From assembly GCF_003585765.1 (NCBI RefSeq), contig NZ_CP021235.1:2666001-2730000 (forward strand): 64,000 bases of DNA, written 5' to 3'. This document shows, piece after piece, positions 8,889 through 18,075 of this stretch; within the stretch, counting starts at the first letter, position 1; each line of letters begins with the position of its first letter. A program made the position numbers and the translations under genes. This stretch comes from Pontibacter actiniarum (lineage in GTDB: Bacteria; Bacteroidota; Bacteroidia; Cytophagales; Hymenobacteraceae). Below the pieces are notes generated by a model that ran no database searches, was not told the origin of the DNA, and worked only from the letters and a program-made list of their open reading frames with translations.

Positions 8889-11800
8889 TTAAAAGGTGGC
8901 TAATACAGAGAAGGAAAGTGTTCGAGCAAAGGGATAGTCAGTGCCGCGTTCAATCTGGATGGTGGAGACTTTGGCTATCTCGTTCATGTTCACGCCCAGT
9001 TTCAGCCTCTCCATACCCACGTGCTTCAGCATGGCCGGCTTAAAGTCATAATACAGGTTAATGGCTGCAATGTCCAGTTCATCCCTGTCCTGCACAAAAC
9101 GTGAGGTGGCACGTGTTTTCTCCGGGTACACGACAACGGACCCTTCGCCGGTGTCTACGCTGTAGTTGCCCAGGCGCTTAAACAGCGCTTCCTGGCCCGG
9201 ATACAGCCAGCGGCCGGTGAGCACGCGCTTATCCACGTTGTAGTTCATATCCACGTTCTCCACTTTATCTACCAACGTTTGGTTGTACAGTTGGCCACTA
9301 CCCAGGTAGCGGCAGGTCACGTTGATCCCAAAGCCCAGGTATTCTGCACCGACACCGAAGTTACCGCGGTACTTCGGGTTGCTGTCTCCTACCACCACCA
9401 TATCCTTTGCATCCCACACATAGGTTGTGTTACCGAAGCGGTCTAGGTAGATTTCGTTACCCGTAGCCGGGTCAATCCCCAGGGAGCGAACCGCCCAGAT
9501 CGCGTTCATCGACATGCCATCTTCATACTTGTGTAACGGCTTGTTATTTCCCCGTTCGGCAGCCTGGGCGTCCATGGCATCGTTGTAGCTCTTCATGGCG
9601 TTGGAGAGTTGCACAACTTCGTTGTGGTTGGTTACCAAACCAAAATTGACGGAGAAGAAATCTCTGCCTTTGGCCCACAGCAGGTAAGTGGCATTTACAT
9701 CATAGCCTACATTCTTCACACGGCCTATGTTGTCTTTCACTGAACTGAAACCCGTGGAGTTCGGGATGGTCATGTCGGTGATCAGGTTCTCAGTATAGTT
9801 CTCGTAATAGTCAAAACGTACCGACAGGTTTTTCACCTTCGCATCAAAGCCAATGTTATAGTCAAACTTTGACTCCCACTGGAGACTGGTATTGGCCATG
9901 TTCTCTAAGTAGGAACCTGTAAAGCCCTGATAGAGCTTCTCCAGGTAATAAGCATAGGTGGCAATAGAGGCATTGGTGTTAAAGTTCTGGTTTCCTGTAG
10001 AGCCTAGCGATCCACGCACCTTCAGGAGGTCAAAAGCGCTGCCGTTCATGAACCCTTCGTTGTGCAGGTTCCAACCTAAGCCAAAGCTCCAGAACTTGGC
10101 CCAGCGCTTATCAGAACCAAACTGCGAGGAGGCACTCGTGCGGAGCGTCAGGTCAGACAGGAACCTGTTATCATAAGTATAAGATCCAACCGCCAGGAAA
10201 CCGATGTCACGCGAAATGCCGTCGATGCCTGTTGGTCGTGAATCCAGGGCATAGTCGCGGCCGAACATAATGTTATCCATGCGGTTGCTCGGGAAGCCCT
10301 CTACCCTGTGAATCACTTCACTGTACTTGTTCTCGCTGATGTTAAAGCCAAAGTTTGCAAAGTAGAAGTGCTTGTTTACCTCTTTGGAGTAGTTCAGGTT
10401 AAAGTCTCCGGACAAGTAGCTGCGCTCGCCGTTGTTTACCTGATAAGACCCTCTGCGCTGCGCATCAAGCTCCCCAACCAGGCTCTCAAACTGCGTATGT
10501 GCCGAAGGGTAGAACTCATCGGCACTGTTCTTCTTTACATCTATGCCTACACGGGTGACCGCTCTGAACGCAGGGGAAATAGCCCACTCCAGGTAAAAAT
10601 TGTTGGTGAAGTTGAAGTAGCTCGACGTTATTTTGGAGTCGAGCGTGGAGTTATACAGCGGGTTTGTATACCGCTCCCCGTTTGGGCCTGTTTCAGCATA
10701 GTAGGGGATGCTGCCATCTGCATTGACGGCACGCCAATAAGGGTTCATTTGGGCATACTCTGCAAAAGTGCCGTAAGGAGACTCCTCGGCTTTGTTGCTG
10801 TTAGCACTCATGCTGTTATGAAAAGAGAAGCCCTTCAGTCGATAGGAGGTGGTCAGGTTTCCGGCAATATTATTTCGGGAAGAGCCCTTCATTACGCCCA
10901 CCACATCCCGATAAGAAAGGTTTCCTAATATGCGCAGTTCCTGGCCGCCCAGTTCCATTGCCAGACCGTGACGCTGCCCCACACCATTTTGAAGCGGCTT
11001 GGCCATCCAGTAGGTGTCCAACCCTTCCAGCGCCAGCTTTTTGCGTGCGTTATAGAGCTGCTGCAAGCCGGTCTGCGCCTCCGGGTCGTTAACGGTAGGC
11101 GTGTATCTCCCATCAATTCGCTCCGCTTCCAGCTTTTCCAGCGCGTTGGCCAGGTTATAGCTCGTAAGGTCAGGCATGTCGATGTCCAGGCTACCGTTGT
11201 AGGTAACAATCGTATTGGAGCCGGACAGCCTTTTTGTCTCGATAACCACCACGCCGTTGGCCGCCTTTGATCCATAAATAGCTTTGGAAGCGGCATCCTT
11301 CAGCAGTGTTACACTTTCCACACGGTTAATATCCAGGTCCAGCACCTGTTCTGCGGTGGCTTCGAAACCGTTCAGTATAAACAGCGGCTGGTTTGGGCTT
11401 TTGAGGTAGTTTCCCTTTAGGCCGGAACCAGCCAGTGCTTCATCCACCGGGAAGGTAGAAGTTCCACGGATCTGCATTTCGGGCAGGGCGTTTGGGTTAG
11501 CCCCCAAAGCCAGGTTGTCCATAATAACGATGGAGGGATCAATGTTACGGATAGTCTGAAACAGGTTGGCATTGCCAACGCGCTTGAGCTCTTCCTGAGT
11601 GATGGTAACCGCTGAGCCTGTAAAGCTCTCTGCCTTACGCTCAAAAATACCAGTGATCACTACCTGGGAGAGCTCCGTTACGTTTGGGACCATCTGGACA
11701 TTAATCTCCTCACGGCCATTGACCGGCACCTCTATCACCTCAAAGCCAATAAACCGGAAAATAAGCACATCGCCGGCGGCCACAGGTAAACTATAGGTAC

Positions 11801-12365
11801 CTTGGTTATCAGCTACGACGCCCCGGCTGCTCCCTTTAACCATAACGCTCACACCAGGCAAGGGCTGACCCTTTTCGTCGGTGACCCTACCGCTTACCCT
11901 TGCTTCCTGTTTTTTCCTTATCACCTCCCTGTCAGCTTCTTGCGGTGTAATAACCACCGTGTTATCTTCGCTAATCTCTACCTTGTAACGTGGGCCTACA
12001 AGGCTCGCCACAGCTTCGGCCAGGGTGACGTTGGTAAACCGGGCATTCACCTGACGGCTTACATCCAGCTCATCATCGCTGTAGAAAAAGTGGACATTAG
12101 CTTGGCTTTTAATTCTGGAGAAGGCTTCCTGCAGCGTGACGTTGCCCATGTTAATGCTGATGAGCTTGTTGGCAGCACTTGGCACTGCTTTGCCCTGATA
12201 GTCACCATCTGGTACGTAATAAGAAATTGTTTGCGAAAACGCATTTCCTGTAACATTTACCGAGCAGGCCAGTAAAAGCAGCAGAAGCTTTTTCTTCCGC
12301 TGCGAGAGTGTGTTTCTCCGGAGAGCCAAGCCCGGTGAAGCTTCTTTTAGTAGAGGTTTTATCAT
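8889..12365 (-). CDS. SusC/RagA TonB-dependent receptor with N-terminal STN signalling domain
   Basis: This 1158-residue outer membrane transporter has an N-terminal signal segment, then an STN (secretin/TonB short N-terminal) domain at about 68-142 (INMGNVTLQEAFSRI, FFYSDDELDV). A carboxypeptidase-regulatory-like domain follows at about 155-230 (VSGRVTDEKGQPLPGVSVMV), then a TonB plug (TELSQVVITG to RVESVTLLKDAASKAIYG) and a large beta-barrel. The STN domain is the part that contacts FecR-type anti-sigma factors, and FecR and an ECF sigma gene lie immediately upstream. Two shorter SusC proteins elsewhere in the window lack an STN domain, so this receptor is the signalling one. Confidence 0.95.
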   Translation of the reverse strand: MIKPLLKEASPGLALRRNTLSQRKKKLLLLLLACSVNVTGNAFSQTISYYVPDGDYQGKAVPSAANKLISINMGNVTLQEAFSRIKSQANVHFFYSDDELDVSRQVNARFTNVTLAEAVASLVGPRYKVEISEDNTVVITPQEADREVIRKKQEARVSGRVTDEKGQPLPGVSVMVKGSSRGVVADNQGTYSLPVAAGDVLIFRFIGFEVIEVPVNGREEINVQMVPNVTELSQVVITGIFERKAESFTGSAVTITQEELKRVGNANLFQTIRNIDPSIVIMDNLALGANPNALPEMQIRGTSTFPVDEALAGSGLKGNYLKSPNQPLFILNGFEATAEQVLDLDINRVESVTLLKDAASKAIYGSKAANGVVVIETKRLSGSNTIVTYNGSLDIDMPDLTSYNLANALEKLEAERIDGRYTPTVNDPEAQTGLQQLYNARKKLALEGLDTYWMAKPLQNGVGQRHGLAMELGGQELRILGNLSYRDVVGVMKGSSRNNIAGNLTTSYRLKGFSFHNSMSANSNKAEESPYGTFAEYAQMNPYWRAVNADGSIPYYAETGPNGERYTNPLYNSTLDSKITSSYFNFTNNFYLEWAISPAFRAVTRVGIDVKKNSADEFYPSAHTQFESLVGELDAQRRGSYQVNNGERSYLSGDFNLNYSKEVNKHFYFANFGFNISENKYSEVIHRVEGFPSNRMDNIMFGRDYALDSRPTGIDGISRDIGFLAVGSYTYDNRFLSDLTLRTSASSQFGSDKRWAKFWSFGLGWNLHNEGFMNGSAFDLLKVRGSLGSTGNQNFNTNASIATYAYYLEKLYQGFTGSYLENMANTSLQWESKFDYNIGFDAKVKNLSVRFDYYENYTENLITDMTIPNSTGFSSVKDNIGRVKNVGYDVNATYLLWAKGRDFFSVNFGLVTNHNEVVQLSNAMKSYNDAMDAQAAERGNNKPLHKYEDGMSMNAIWAVRSLGIDPATGNEIYLDRFGNTTYVWDAKDMVVVGDSNPKYRGNFGVGAEYLGFGINVTCRYLGSGQLYNQTLVDKVENVDMNYNVDKRVLTGRWLYPGQEALFKRLGNYSVDTGEGSVVVYPEKTRATSRFVQDRDELDIAAINLYYDFKPAMLKHVGMERLKLGVNMNEIAKVSTIQIERGTDYPFARTLSFSVLATF

Positions 12366-12630
12366 AAGGTTACTGGTTAGATAAGGTGGTGGTATAGTAT
12401 AGATGCACAGTGCCAGACTAAAACTCAGAAAGCCTACAGGTGTACAAGAAACGCTAACAATTATACTATTATAACAATAATCAATATGGTTATAACAACA
12501 AACACACCAGTGTTGGGTTTCTGTCTTTTCAGCTATAGGTTATAACAGGCCACACTTCTCCTAGCAGACATGCAGGTGTCACCTGCCGTTAACTGAAAAG
12601 CAGTGGGCAAAAACTAAGATTTGTGTTATG
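12366..12630. other. Intergenic region between FecR and SusC genes
   Basis: This 265-bp AT-rich spacer should contain the ECF-dependent promoter for the SusC-led operon on the minus strand. I could not identify a convincing -33/-7 pair or ECF-type motif by eye. Confidence 0.3.
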
Positions 12631-13851
12631 TTACTCCTTCTCTAAAAGAATAACCTTGTTGTTTTCAATCCGGTAATTTATACCAGAGGTCTTGCTGATT
12701 AAATCCAGTATGTGCTCAAGGGGTCTACTTTTCAAGGCGATGCCTGTGAAGATTTTATCTTTCATGGAGGGGTGCTGGTACGTGACACGGATGTCATACC
12801 AGCGGGCAAGCTTGGTCAGTATAGTTTCAAGCCTTTCCTTTTTGAAGTAGAACTCCCCGTTTTTCCAGGCAGTATACTCTCCGGTTTCTACCTCCCTTAC
12901 ACTAATTTTGTTATTAGCACGGCTATACACCGCCTGCTTGTCAGGTGTAAGTATAGTAGGCTTGCTGGCCGCAGTGCCTTCCATACTTACTTTTCCCTCT
13001 ACTAGTGTGGTGGCAATGGTTGCATCATCGGCATAAGCACTCAGGTTAAACTTGGTGCCAAGTACTCTTACCTCCACTTCACCCGTTGTTACTACAAATT
13101 GCTTCGCGTCTTTCTGTACCTCAAAATACGCTTCGCCGTGCAGCTCAACTTCGCGTCTGTCGCCCGTAAAATGGGTGGGGTACTTTAGCGACGATGCTGA
13201 GTTGAGCCATACTTTGGTGCCATCGGGTAACTGCACCTGGTACTCTCCGCCGACGGGTACCTGCAACGTATTGTAGGCAATAACCGACCCGGCAGCTGCT
13301 TCGTCATCCGGGTAAGCAAGAAGGTTGTTTTCATTTCTGACTTCCAGGCCGGAAAGTTTGAGTAGCTCTTTGCCTTGCTGCGTCAAGTCTATTTCCTCGC
13401 CGCCTGCCAACAGCAGCACCGCCTTGTTTTTGGCAGGCATCAGTCTAGGTTCAGTCTGTACGCCTTGTGTTTGTACGGGTTGCTCAGCAGCCCCAAGTAG
13501 TTCTTTTCCAGGCTTGTTGTTCAAATACACATACAGGGACCCGGCTAGGCCAACCACAAACAGCACCGCTGCATACTTCAGGTACTGAACTAGGAAGCCT
13601 GGTGCTTGAGGTTTGCTTTTCTCTCGGATTCGGGTTTTCACCGTGCGCAGTGCCCGATGGCTATCGAACTGGTCATAAGTTTCAAACCTATGCCTTATGG
13701 TCTGCACGTCCACGATGCGATCATACAGCTTCTCATTTTCAGGCTGCGCTTTCCACTGGGTTAGCACCGCACTTTCCTCCTCTGTAAGAGTACCCGCAAT
13801 GGATTTACAGATAAGGTCCGCCAGCTGAAAATTAGAGTTGTTTAAGCGCAT
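12631..13851 (-). CDS. FecR family anti-sigma factor / transmembrane sensor
   Basis: This 406-residue protein has a cytoplasmic N-terminal part (about 1-85) for sigma-factor binding, one membrane helix around residues 90-110 (YAAVLFVVGLAGSLYVYL), and a periplasmic FecR domain with VPVGGEYQVQLPDGTKVWLNSASS near 200-222. A C-terminal STN-like DUF4974 segment (LETILTKLARWYDIRVTY, GINYRIENNKVILLEK) completes it. By family knowledge it relays ligand occupancy from the STN-SusC receptor to the ECF sigma encoded 120 bp upstream. Confidence 0.93.
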   Translation of the reverse strand: MRLNNSNFQLADLICKSIAGTLTEEESAVLTQWKAQPENEKLYDRIVDVQTIRHRFETYDQFDSHRALRTVKTRIREKSKPQAPGFLVQYLKYAAVLFVVGLAGSLYVYLNNKPGKELLGAAEQPVQTQGVQTEPRLMPAKNKAVLLLAGGEEIDLTQQGKELLKLSGLEVRNENNLLAYPDDEAAAGSVIAYNTLQVPVGGEYQVQLPDGTKVWLNSASSLKYPTHFTGDRREVELHGEAYFEVQKDAKQFVVTTGEVEVRVLGTKFNLSAYADDATIATTLVEGKVSMEGTAASKPTILTPDKQAVYSRANNKISVREVETGEYTAWKNGEFYFKKERLETILTKLARWYDIRVTYQHPSMKDKIFTGIALKSRPLEHILDLISKTSGINYRIENNKVILLEKE

Positions 13852-13971
13852 AATTTCTTTCTAGTATCTATAGAACTCCTGAAGGTGTGATTCGGGTGGA
13901 AAACTTTTTTTATTTTTTCATCTGCTTGCTCTGAGCTACTTAAACTCTACCGCCGTCACGACGTCATTACG

Positions 13972-14532
13972 CTACCTTCCCAGCAGAATCTGGAGGAGCA
14001 ATACAGCATAAGGGTGGGCTTTCAGAAAATCCCTGAGTAACTGGATTGCCCTTGCCCGCTGTGATTTAACAGTATTCAGGCTAATGCCCATATCATCTGC
14101 GATTTCACTATACTTCAGTTCTTCAATACAGGAAAGTTCAAACACCCGCCTACATTTCGCAGGTAAGGCTTCCAAGGCCTGGTAGAGTGTAGCATGCACC
14201 TCCTCCTCCACAATATAGAAATCCGCCGCCACAACGGCTTCCATTCCATCGAGCATGTCCAGAGAGGTATGCCTTCCTGACTTTTTAAGGTAATCCAGCG
14301 ATGCGTTACGCACAGTGTTATAAAGGTAGGACTTCAAGGCAAGCATGTTGTCAAACTTATGGCGCTTCTCCCAAAGCACCACCATGGATTCGGCCACTAT
14401 TTCTTCAGCAATCTCTTGATCGCGAACAAACCTTATTGCAAATCCACATAAACGCCCATAGAACTTATGAAACAGTGCATCATAAGCCTTTTCGCTCCCT
14501 TCCTTAAGTTCGCTGATTAGTGACTTGTCCAT
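13972..14532 (-). CDS. ECF-type RNA polymerase sigma-70 factor
   Basis: This 186-residue protein has a sigma region 2 (DALFHKFYGRLCGFAIRFV, then AEEIVAESMVVLWEKR) and a sigma region 4 (ALPAKCRRVFELSCIEELK, YSEIADDMGISLNTVKSQ). It belongs to the Bacteroidota ECF family paired with FecR proteins. It probably directs transcription of the SusC-SusD-DUF4843-PKD operon downstream. The gene starts the minus-strand chain sigma, FecR, SusC. Confidence 0.93.
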   Translation of the reverse strand: MDKSLISELKEGSEKAYDALFHKFYGRLCGFAIRFVRDQEIAEEIVAESMVVLWEKRHKFDNMLALKSYLYNTVRNASLDYLKKSGRHTSLDMLDGMEAVVAADFYIVEEEVHATLYQALEALPAKCRRVFELSCIEELKYSEIADDMGISLNTVKSQRARAIQLLRDFLKAHPYAVLLLQILLGR

Positions 14533-14584
14533 AATTTTTACTTGTGGACCTAAAATCTAGTAAGAGATTTTGATATATACTATT

Positions 14585-15740
14585 TTATACTAAAGAAAGT
14601 AAGAAACAGGATTTGTTGGCCACCTATGCTGAGCAGCAGCGGTTAAAGGATGAGGAGTACAAGTTGGCGCCGAAAGAAGTTAAACAGACAGACAGGAAGT
14701 TGCAGCGGGTAGAATACTTTTTTGAGCTTGAGGAGGAAGAGTATTAGACTATGTCTGCGTGCCCATAACGCCGAGGCTGCCAGAGAGCAAGCCTTGCTGG
14801 AGTTGCACCAGCAGACGCTTCACCAGAAACTGGAATTCCTGCAGGCCGCTGGTCAGGGAGCAATACTGGAGGCACTCAAAATCAAAAATGAAATCCTATA
14901 CATCGAGAAAGAGAAGACGGAAAAGAACAAGGCACTGGCCCAGGAGCGGGCAAACTTTGAGCGAAGCATGTCCGAGATGCGCCTGTCTATCGCAGGCGAC
15001 ACCTTAGATGGCCGGATGGGCTTCCTGAATGAGGAGTCAGCCGCTTACCAGGTGTTCAAGGCGATCCGCAAAATACTGACAGTGGCCGAGATCATTATGA
15101 ACCTGGAGAGGGAACTGGCCTTTAACGCCGTGGCTGCGGCTGCCAACCCGCTGAATGCCGTTACCTTTGGTGCCGCCGGTGCACTCAGTTGAAAGCCGTC
15201 AACATCCTTTCCACGGTGCGTGCGGAAATATCCATGGCCAAGGTAGTAGCCTTTGAGCAGAGAGGCTTTACCGGCTCCGGAGGCAAGACCATCCCGATGA
15301 ATGAAGTGAACGGGCTGTGGCAGACGGCCAGCGGTTCCTCCGGGGGCAACATCGGTGCCTTTGCCGACGGTGGTTTTGTGAACGATGCACAGCTCGACCT
15401 GATCGGGGAGCGCGGCCGGGAGTTAGTGCTGCCCAACTGGATGGTGGAGTCGCCGAAGTATGCTAACGTTGTGCAGTGGCTGGAGGCAGAGCGCCAGAAG
15501 AGAGTTCGTGCTTTCGCCGACGGCAGCATGACCGCACCGGTCCCTGCCAAACAGTAGTAACGAGAACCAGACGCTGACCAAGTTTGAGGAGCAGTTGCTG
15601 CAGGAGGTACGGGAGATGAAACAGGAGGTACTGAGCTGACCGAACCGGCTGGAGGTGCACAACAATATCGGCGATACTAAGGAGAAATTACAGCAGCTGA
15701 ACGAGCTGGAAAGGCGGGCATTTGGGAAAGCATGGACTTG
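14585..15740 (+). pseudogene. Decayed phage tail tape-measure protein C-terminus
   Basis: Several frames continue one another across frameshifts and stops. First comes a coiled-coil stretch (around 14590-14745, DLLATYAEQQRLKDEEYKL). A second frame at about 14755-15192 has long alpha-helical repeats and an Ala-rich hydrophobic end. A third frame at 15189-15557 contains FADGGFV and LIGERGRELVLPNW, the usual C-terminal signature of phage tape-measure proteins. Another frame at about 15555-15740 carries FEEQLLQEVREMKQEVL. No other phage structural gene is nearby, so this is a relic of a prophage. Confidence 0.7.
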
Positions 15741-15745
15741 AAAAT

Positions 15746-15764
15746 GGTGCCCAATTTGGTGCCC
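15746..15764. repeat. Short direct repeat of ggtgccc
   Basis: Two copies of ggtgccc are separated by aattt. A similar but diverged pair, tgtgtgcaaattgtgtgcac, lies at 15966-15985 on the other side of the tRNA fragment, just upstream of the integrase start. They may be equivalent recombinase-related sequences left by two integration events. Confidence 0.35.
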
Positions 15765-15771
15765 ATAAAAC

Positions 15772-15807
15772 AAAAAAGCCCCTCTACGTGATGTAGAGAG
15801 GCTTTTT
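15772..15807 (-). terminator. Strong terminator downstream of the tRNA fragment
   Basis: A GC-rich stem (aaaaagcc-c-ctctac with gtagag-a-ggcttttt) closes on a gtgat loop and has T-runs on both strands. It directly follows the tRNA 3' fragment on the minus strand, as expected for the original tRNA transcript terminator. Confidence 0.75.
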
Positions 15808-15808
15808 G

Positions 15809-15850
15809 TGATCCCGTTTGGATTCGAACCAAAGACCTACTGCTTAGAAG
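15809..15850 (-). other. tRNA 3' fragment, candidate attachment site (att)
   Basis: Read on the minus strand, the sequence begins in an anticodon loop (cttctaa, anticodon TCT if the register is right, i.e. tRNA-Arg). It continues through a variable region to a perfect T-arm (tttgg-ttcgaat-ccaaa) and the acceptor strand cgggatc plus discriminator a. The upstream sequence does not supply matching D-arm, anticodon-stem or acceptor halves, so the 5' half is absent or replaced. A tyrosine recombinase gene begins about 160 bp away. Duplicated tRNA 3' ends are classic att sites; I saw no intact tRNA copy elsewhere in the window. Confidence 0.65.
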
Positions 15851-16006
15851 CGGCAAACAATAGTATTTTACCAGTTATACATGTTTTTTAATATTTTATA
15901 AACTTCTGATTAACAACACTTTTACTAAAAATTAATTTTTGGTAATTATTGCTATTTTAGCTCTTTGTGTGCAAATTGTGTGCACAGAAACACCTTGCAC
16001 ACAGCT

Positions 16007-17305
16007 ATGATAACTGCATCCACATCCATTATGTTGGACACCAGACGCCCGTTAAAGGACGGGACGTACCGTGTAAAGTTAAGGGTTACTTACCTAAGAC
16101 AACGAAAATATTACGGGACCCAATATGCCCTGTCTGAGGAAGACTTCTCCAAAGTACAAGGGGACAAACCCAGGGGCAGACACAAAGAAATCCAGCTCTC
16201 CCTGCAGGCTTTAGAGCAGAAGGCAGTCCGCATCATTGAGAAGATGCCCTTCTTCACCTTCGATGCCTTTGACAGGAAGTTTCTGGACCTGCCGGCAAGA
16301 ACGGATGTGTTCGCGGCCTACGAGCAGAGCATTAAGCAACTGAGTGAGAATGGGCAGGCTGCCAACGCCAACTTCTATGAAACTGCCTATATCTCACTTA
16401 TTTCTTTTATGCTCAAGGAGCCTCCCATCAACCGAAGGAGACTTTCTATTCAAAAGTCTAAGGAAAGGAAGGAGGACCTGAAAAGAAGGAAAAAGCCGCT
16501 GCCTTTTACCGATATTACCGTCGACTTCCTAAATACTTATGAAAAATGGATGCTCAGCCGCGGAAAGACCCTGACGACGGTAAGCATGTACCTGCGTACG
16601 CTCCGCACCCTGTTTAATGATCTTATAGACGCAGGGGACTTGAGCAGGGACCTCTATCCGTTCGGAAGAAGGAAGTACAGGATGCCAGCCAGCAAGAATG
16701 TCAAAAAAGCGCTGACAATTTCGGATGTGGAGAAAATATACAACTACCACCCCGTGCACGACAGCCAGGCGAAGGCCCGGGACTTCTGGATCTTCTCCTA
16801 CCTGTGCAATGGCATCAACGTCAAAGACATTGCGCGGTTAAAGTACAAGCAGTTGAGCCGGGAGTGCATTACCTTTATCCGGGCGAAGACAGAACGCACC
16901 ACCCGTCATGCCCTCAAGCCCATCGTAGCCATGCGCACCCCTGAAATCAATCGTATCATCAAGCGGTGGGGCAACAAACCGGTATCACCAGACACCTACG
17001 TCTTTCCTATTCTCAGGGCGGGCATAACTCCTGAGCAAGAGCTAGCCTATGTCAGACAAACAACCAAAACGATCAACCTCTACATCAAACGAGTTGCCGC
17101 CGACGTAGGCATCGAACATAACGTGACTACTTATACTGCCCGGCACACCTTCTCCACCGTCCTCAAGCGCGCCGGTGCCCCCACCGAATTCATCTCCGAG
17201 TCGCTTGGTCACAGCAACCTCAAAACGACGGAGTTCTATCTCGACAGCTTCGAAGATGACGTGAAGCGGCAGTATGCGGCGCATCTCACGGCATTCGGCA
17301 AATAA
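16007..17305 (+). CDS. Tyrosine recombinase (phage-type integrase)
   Basis: The protein is about 432 residues from the ATG at 16007; an upstream TTG start is possible but adds only a low-complexity leader. It has an N-terminal arm-binding region (RRPLKDGTYRVKLRVTYLR), a SAM-like core-binding domain (about 95-210) and a catalytic domain. Catalytic residues visible near the C-terminus are H-T-x-R-like TARHTFSTVLKRAG, the second histidine in LGHSNLKTT, and tyrosine in EFYLDSF. In the segment that often holds the first arginine, the protein reads SYLCNGINVKDIARLKYKQL, as in a Bacteroidota subgroup. It lies next to the tRNA fragment and probably inserted the element carrying it. Confidence 0.9.
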   Translation: MITASTSIMLDTRRPLKDGTYRVKLRVTYLRQRKYYGTQYALSEEDFSKVQGDKPRGRHKEIQLSLQALEQKAVRIIEKMPFFTFDAFDRKFLDLPARTDVFAAYEQSIKQLSENGQAANANFYETAYISLISFMLKEPPINRRRLSIQKSKERKEDLKRRKKPLPFTDITVDFLNTYEKWMLSRGKTLTTVSMYLRTLRTLFNDLIDAGDLSRDLYPFGRRKYRMPASKNVKKALTISDVEKIYNYHPVHDSQAKARDFWIFSYLCNGINVKDIARLKYKQLSRECITFIRAKTERTTRHALKPIVAMRTPEINRIIKRWGNKPVSPDTYVFPILRAGITPEQELAYVRQTTKTINLYIKRVAADVGIEHNVTTYTARHTFSTVLKRAGAPTEFISESLGHSNLKTTEFYLDSFEDDVKRQYAAHLTAFGK

Positions 17306-17430
17306 ACAGATATAAATCGAATGCACCATGAGCTATAATAAGTCTGGAGTAAACTGATAGCCTGCATGCACTCAATTAACTCATTAATGTGGGGTAACGG
17401 CTGTGAATTTCGCCACTACTTAACACTTTA

Positions 17431-17450
17431 TTATACCTCATCGGGTATAG
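17431..17450. promoter_or_regulatory. HipB-type operator 1 (imperfect)
   Basis: The site ttatacctcatcgggtatag is a palindrome with half-sites related to the two perfect copies at 17471 and 17511. It is the most distal of three and the least symmetric. Confidence 0.55.
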
Positions 17451-17470
17451 AAGCATCACAAAACAAATAT

Positions 17471-17490
17471 TTATACCCGATAAGGTATAA
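17471..17490. promoter_or_regulatory. HipB-type operator 2
   Basis: The perfect palindrome ttatacccgataaggtataa has half-sites TATAC and GTATA spaced by 8 bp. This matches the architecture of E. coli HipB operators (TATCC-N8-GGATA). It is identical to the copy at 17511. Confidence 0.75.
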
Positions 17491-17510
17491 TACTAATATT
17501 TTTCGTAAAT

Positions 17511-17530
17511 TTATACCCGATAAGGTATAA
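17511..17530. promoter_or_regulatory. HipB-type operator 3, overlapping translation start region
   Basis: This copy is identical to the palindrome at 17471 and lies 40 bp from it (about four helical turns), ending 3 bp before the hipB ATG. The placement suggests autorepression of the toxin-antitoxin operon. Confidence 0.75.
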
Positions 17531-17533
17531 AAT

Positions 17534-17743
17534 ATGCTATTAAATGAGTTTGTAAAGGAAAGGCGCAAGCAAGCGAGCCTGACACAACCAGAACTGGCGG
17601 TGAAGGCAGGTGTCGGCCTCCGGTTTATACGGGACCTGGAGCAGGGGAAAGAGACTCTCCGCCTGGATAAGGTGAATCAGGTGCTGCAGCTCTTCGGGCA
17701 CCAGATAGGACCCGTACCTACAACACATAACATAACTACCTGA
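17534..17743 (+). CDS. hipB: HipB-like antitoxin / transcriptional repressor
   Basis: This 69-residue XRE-type helix-turn-helix protein has ASLTQPELAVKAGVGLRFIRDLEQG around residues 14-38, as in the HipB/y4mF family. It should bind the three palindromes upstream and repress its own operon. Its stop codon overlaps the next gene's start (TGATG at 17741-17745), consistent with translational coupling in a three-gene HipBST module. It is shorter than E. coli HipB (88 aa). Confidence 0.88.
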   Translation: MLLNEFVKERRKQASLTQPELAVKAGVGLRFIRDLEQGKETLRLDKVNQVLQLFGHQIGPVPTTHNITT

Positions 17744-18075
17744 TGCGAAAAGCCGAGATAAAGCTCCACGACAGAACGGCCGGCTGGCTGACGCAGGACG
17801 AGAACGGGTACCATTTTGTGTATGACCCGGCCTACCTGCAATCTCCTGCGCCAGAACCGGTCAGCCTTACGCTACCGCTGCAGGAAAAGCCCTTCACCAG
17901 CAGGGTCCTGTTCCCGTTCTTTGACGGACTGATCCCGGAAGGATGGCTACTGGACATCGCCGAGCGCAACTGGAAACTAAACCCGCGGGACCGCATGGGA
18001 TTACTGCTCGCCTGCTGCCAGGACTGCATCGGAGCTGTAAGTGTATACCCGGTTGATGAGGAGGGAAACGCATGA
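17743..18075 (+). CDS. hipS: HipS-like protein (HipA N-subdomain 1)
   Basis: This 110-residue protein corresponds to the N-terminal subdomain of HipA, here a separate gene. The conserved blocks PVSLTLPLQEKPF, LFPFFDGLIPEGWLL and CCQDCIGAVSVYP are present. In E. coli O127:H6 HipBST, the separate HipS subunit acts as the antitoxin for the HipT kinase; the same gene order (B, S, T) and ATGA overlap with the following gene support that reading here. That HipS rather than HipB neutralises the kinase is inferred from that system. Confidence 0.88.
   Translation: MRKAEIKLHDRTAGWLTQDENGYHFVYDPAYLQSPAPEPVSLTLPLQEKPFTSRVLFPFFDGLIPEGWLLDIAERNWKLNPRDRMGLLLACCQDCIGAVSVYPVDEEGNA

Noticed and set aside
15794..15900. 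Complete tRNA gene at the fragment
   Set aside because: A D-arm-like stretch exists upstream on the minus strand, but the anticodon stem and acceptor do not pair, so only the 3' portion is credible.
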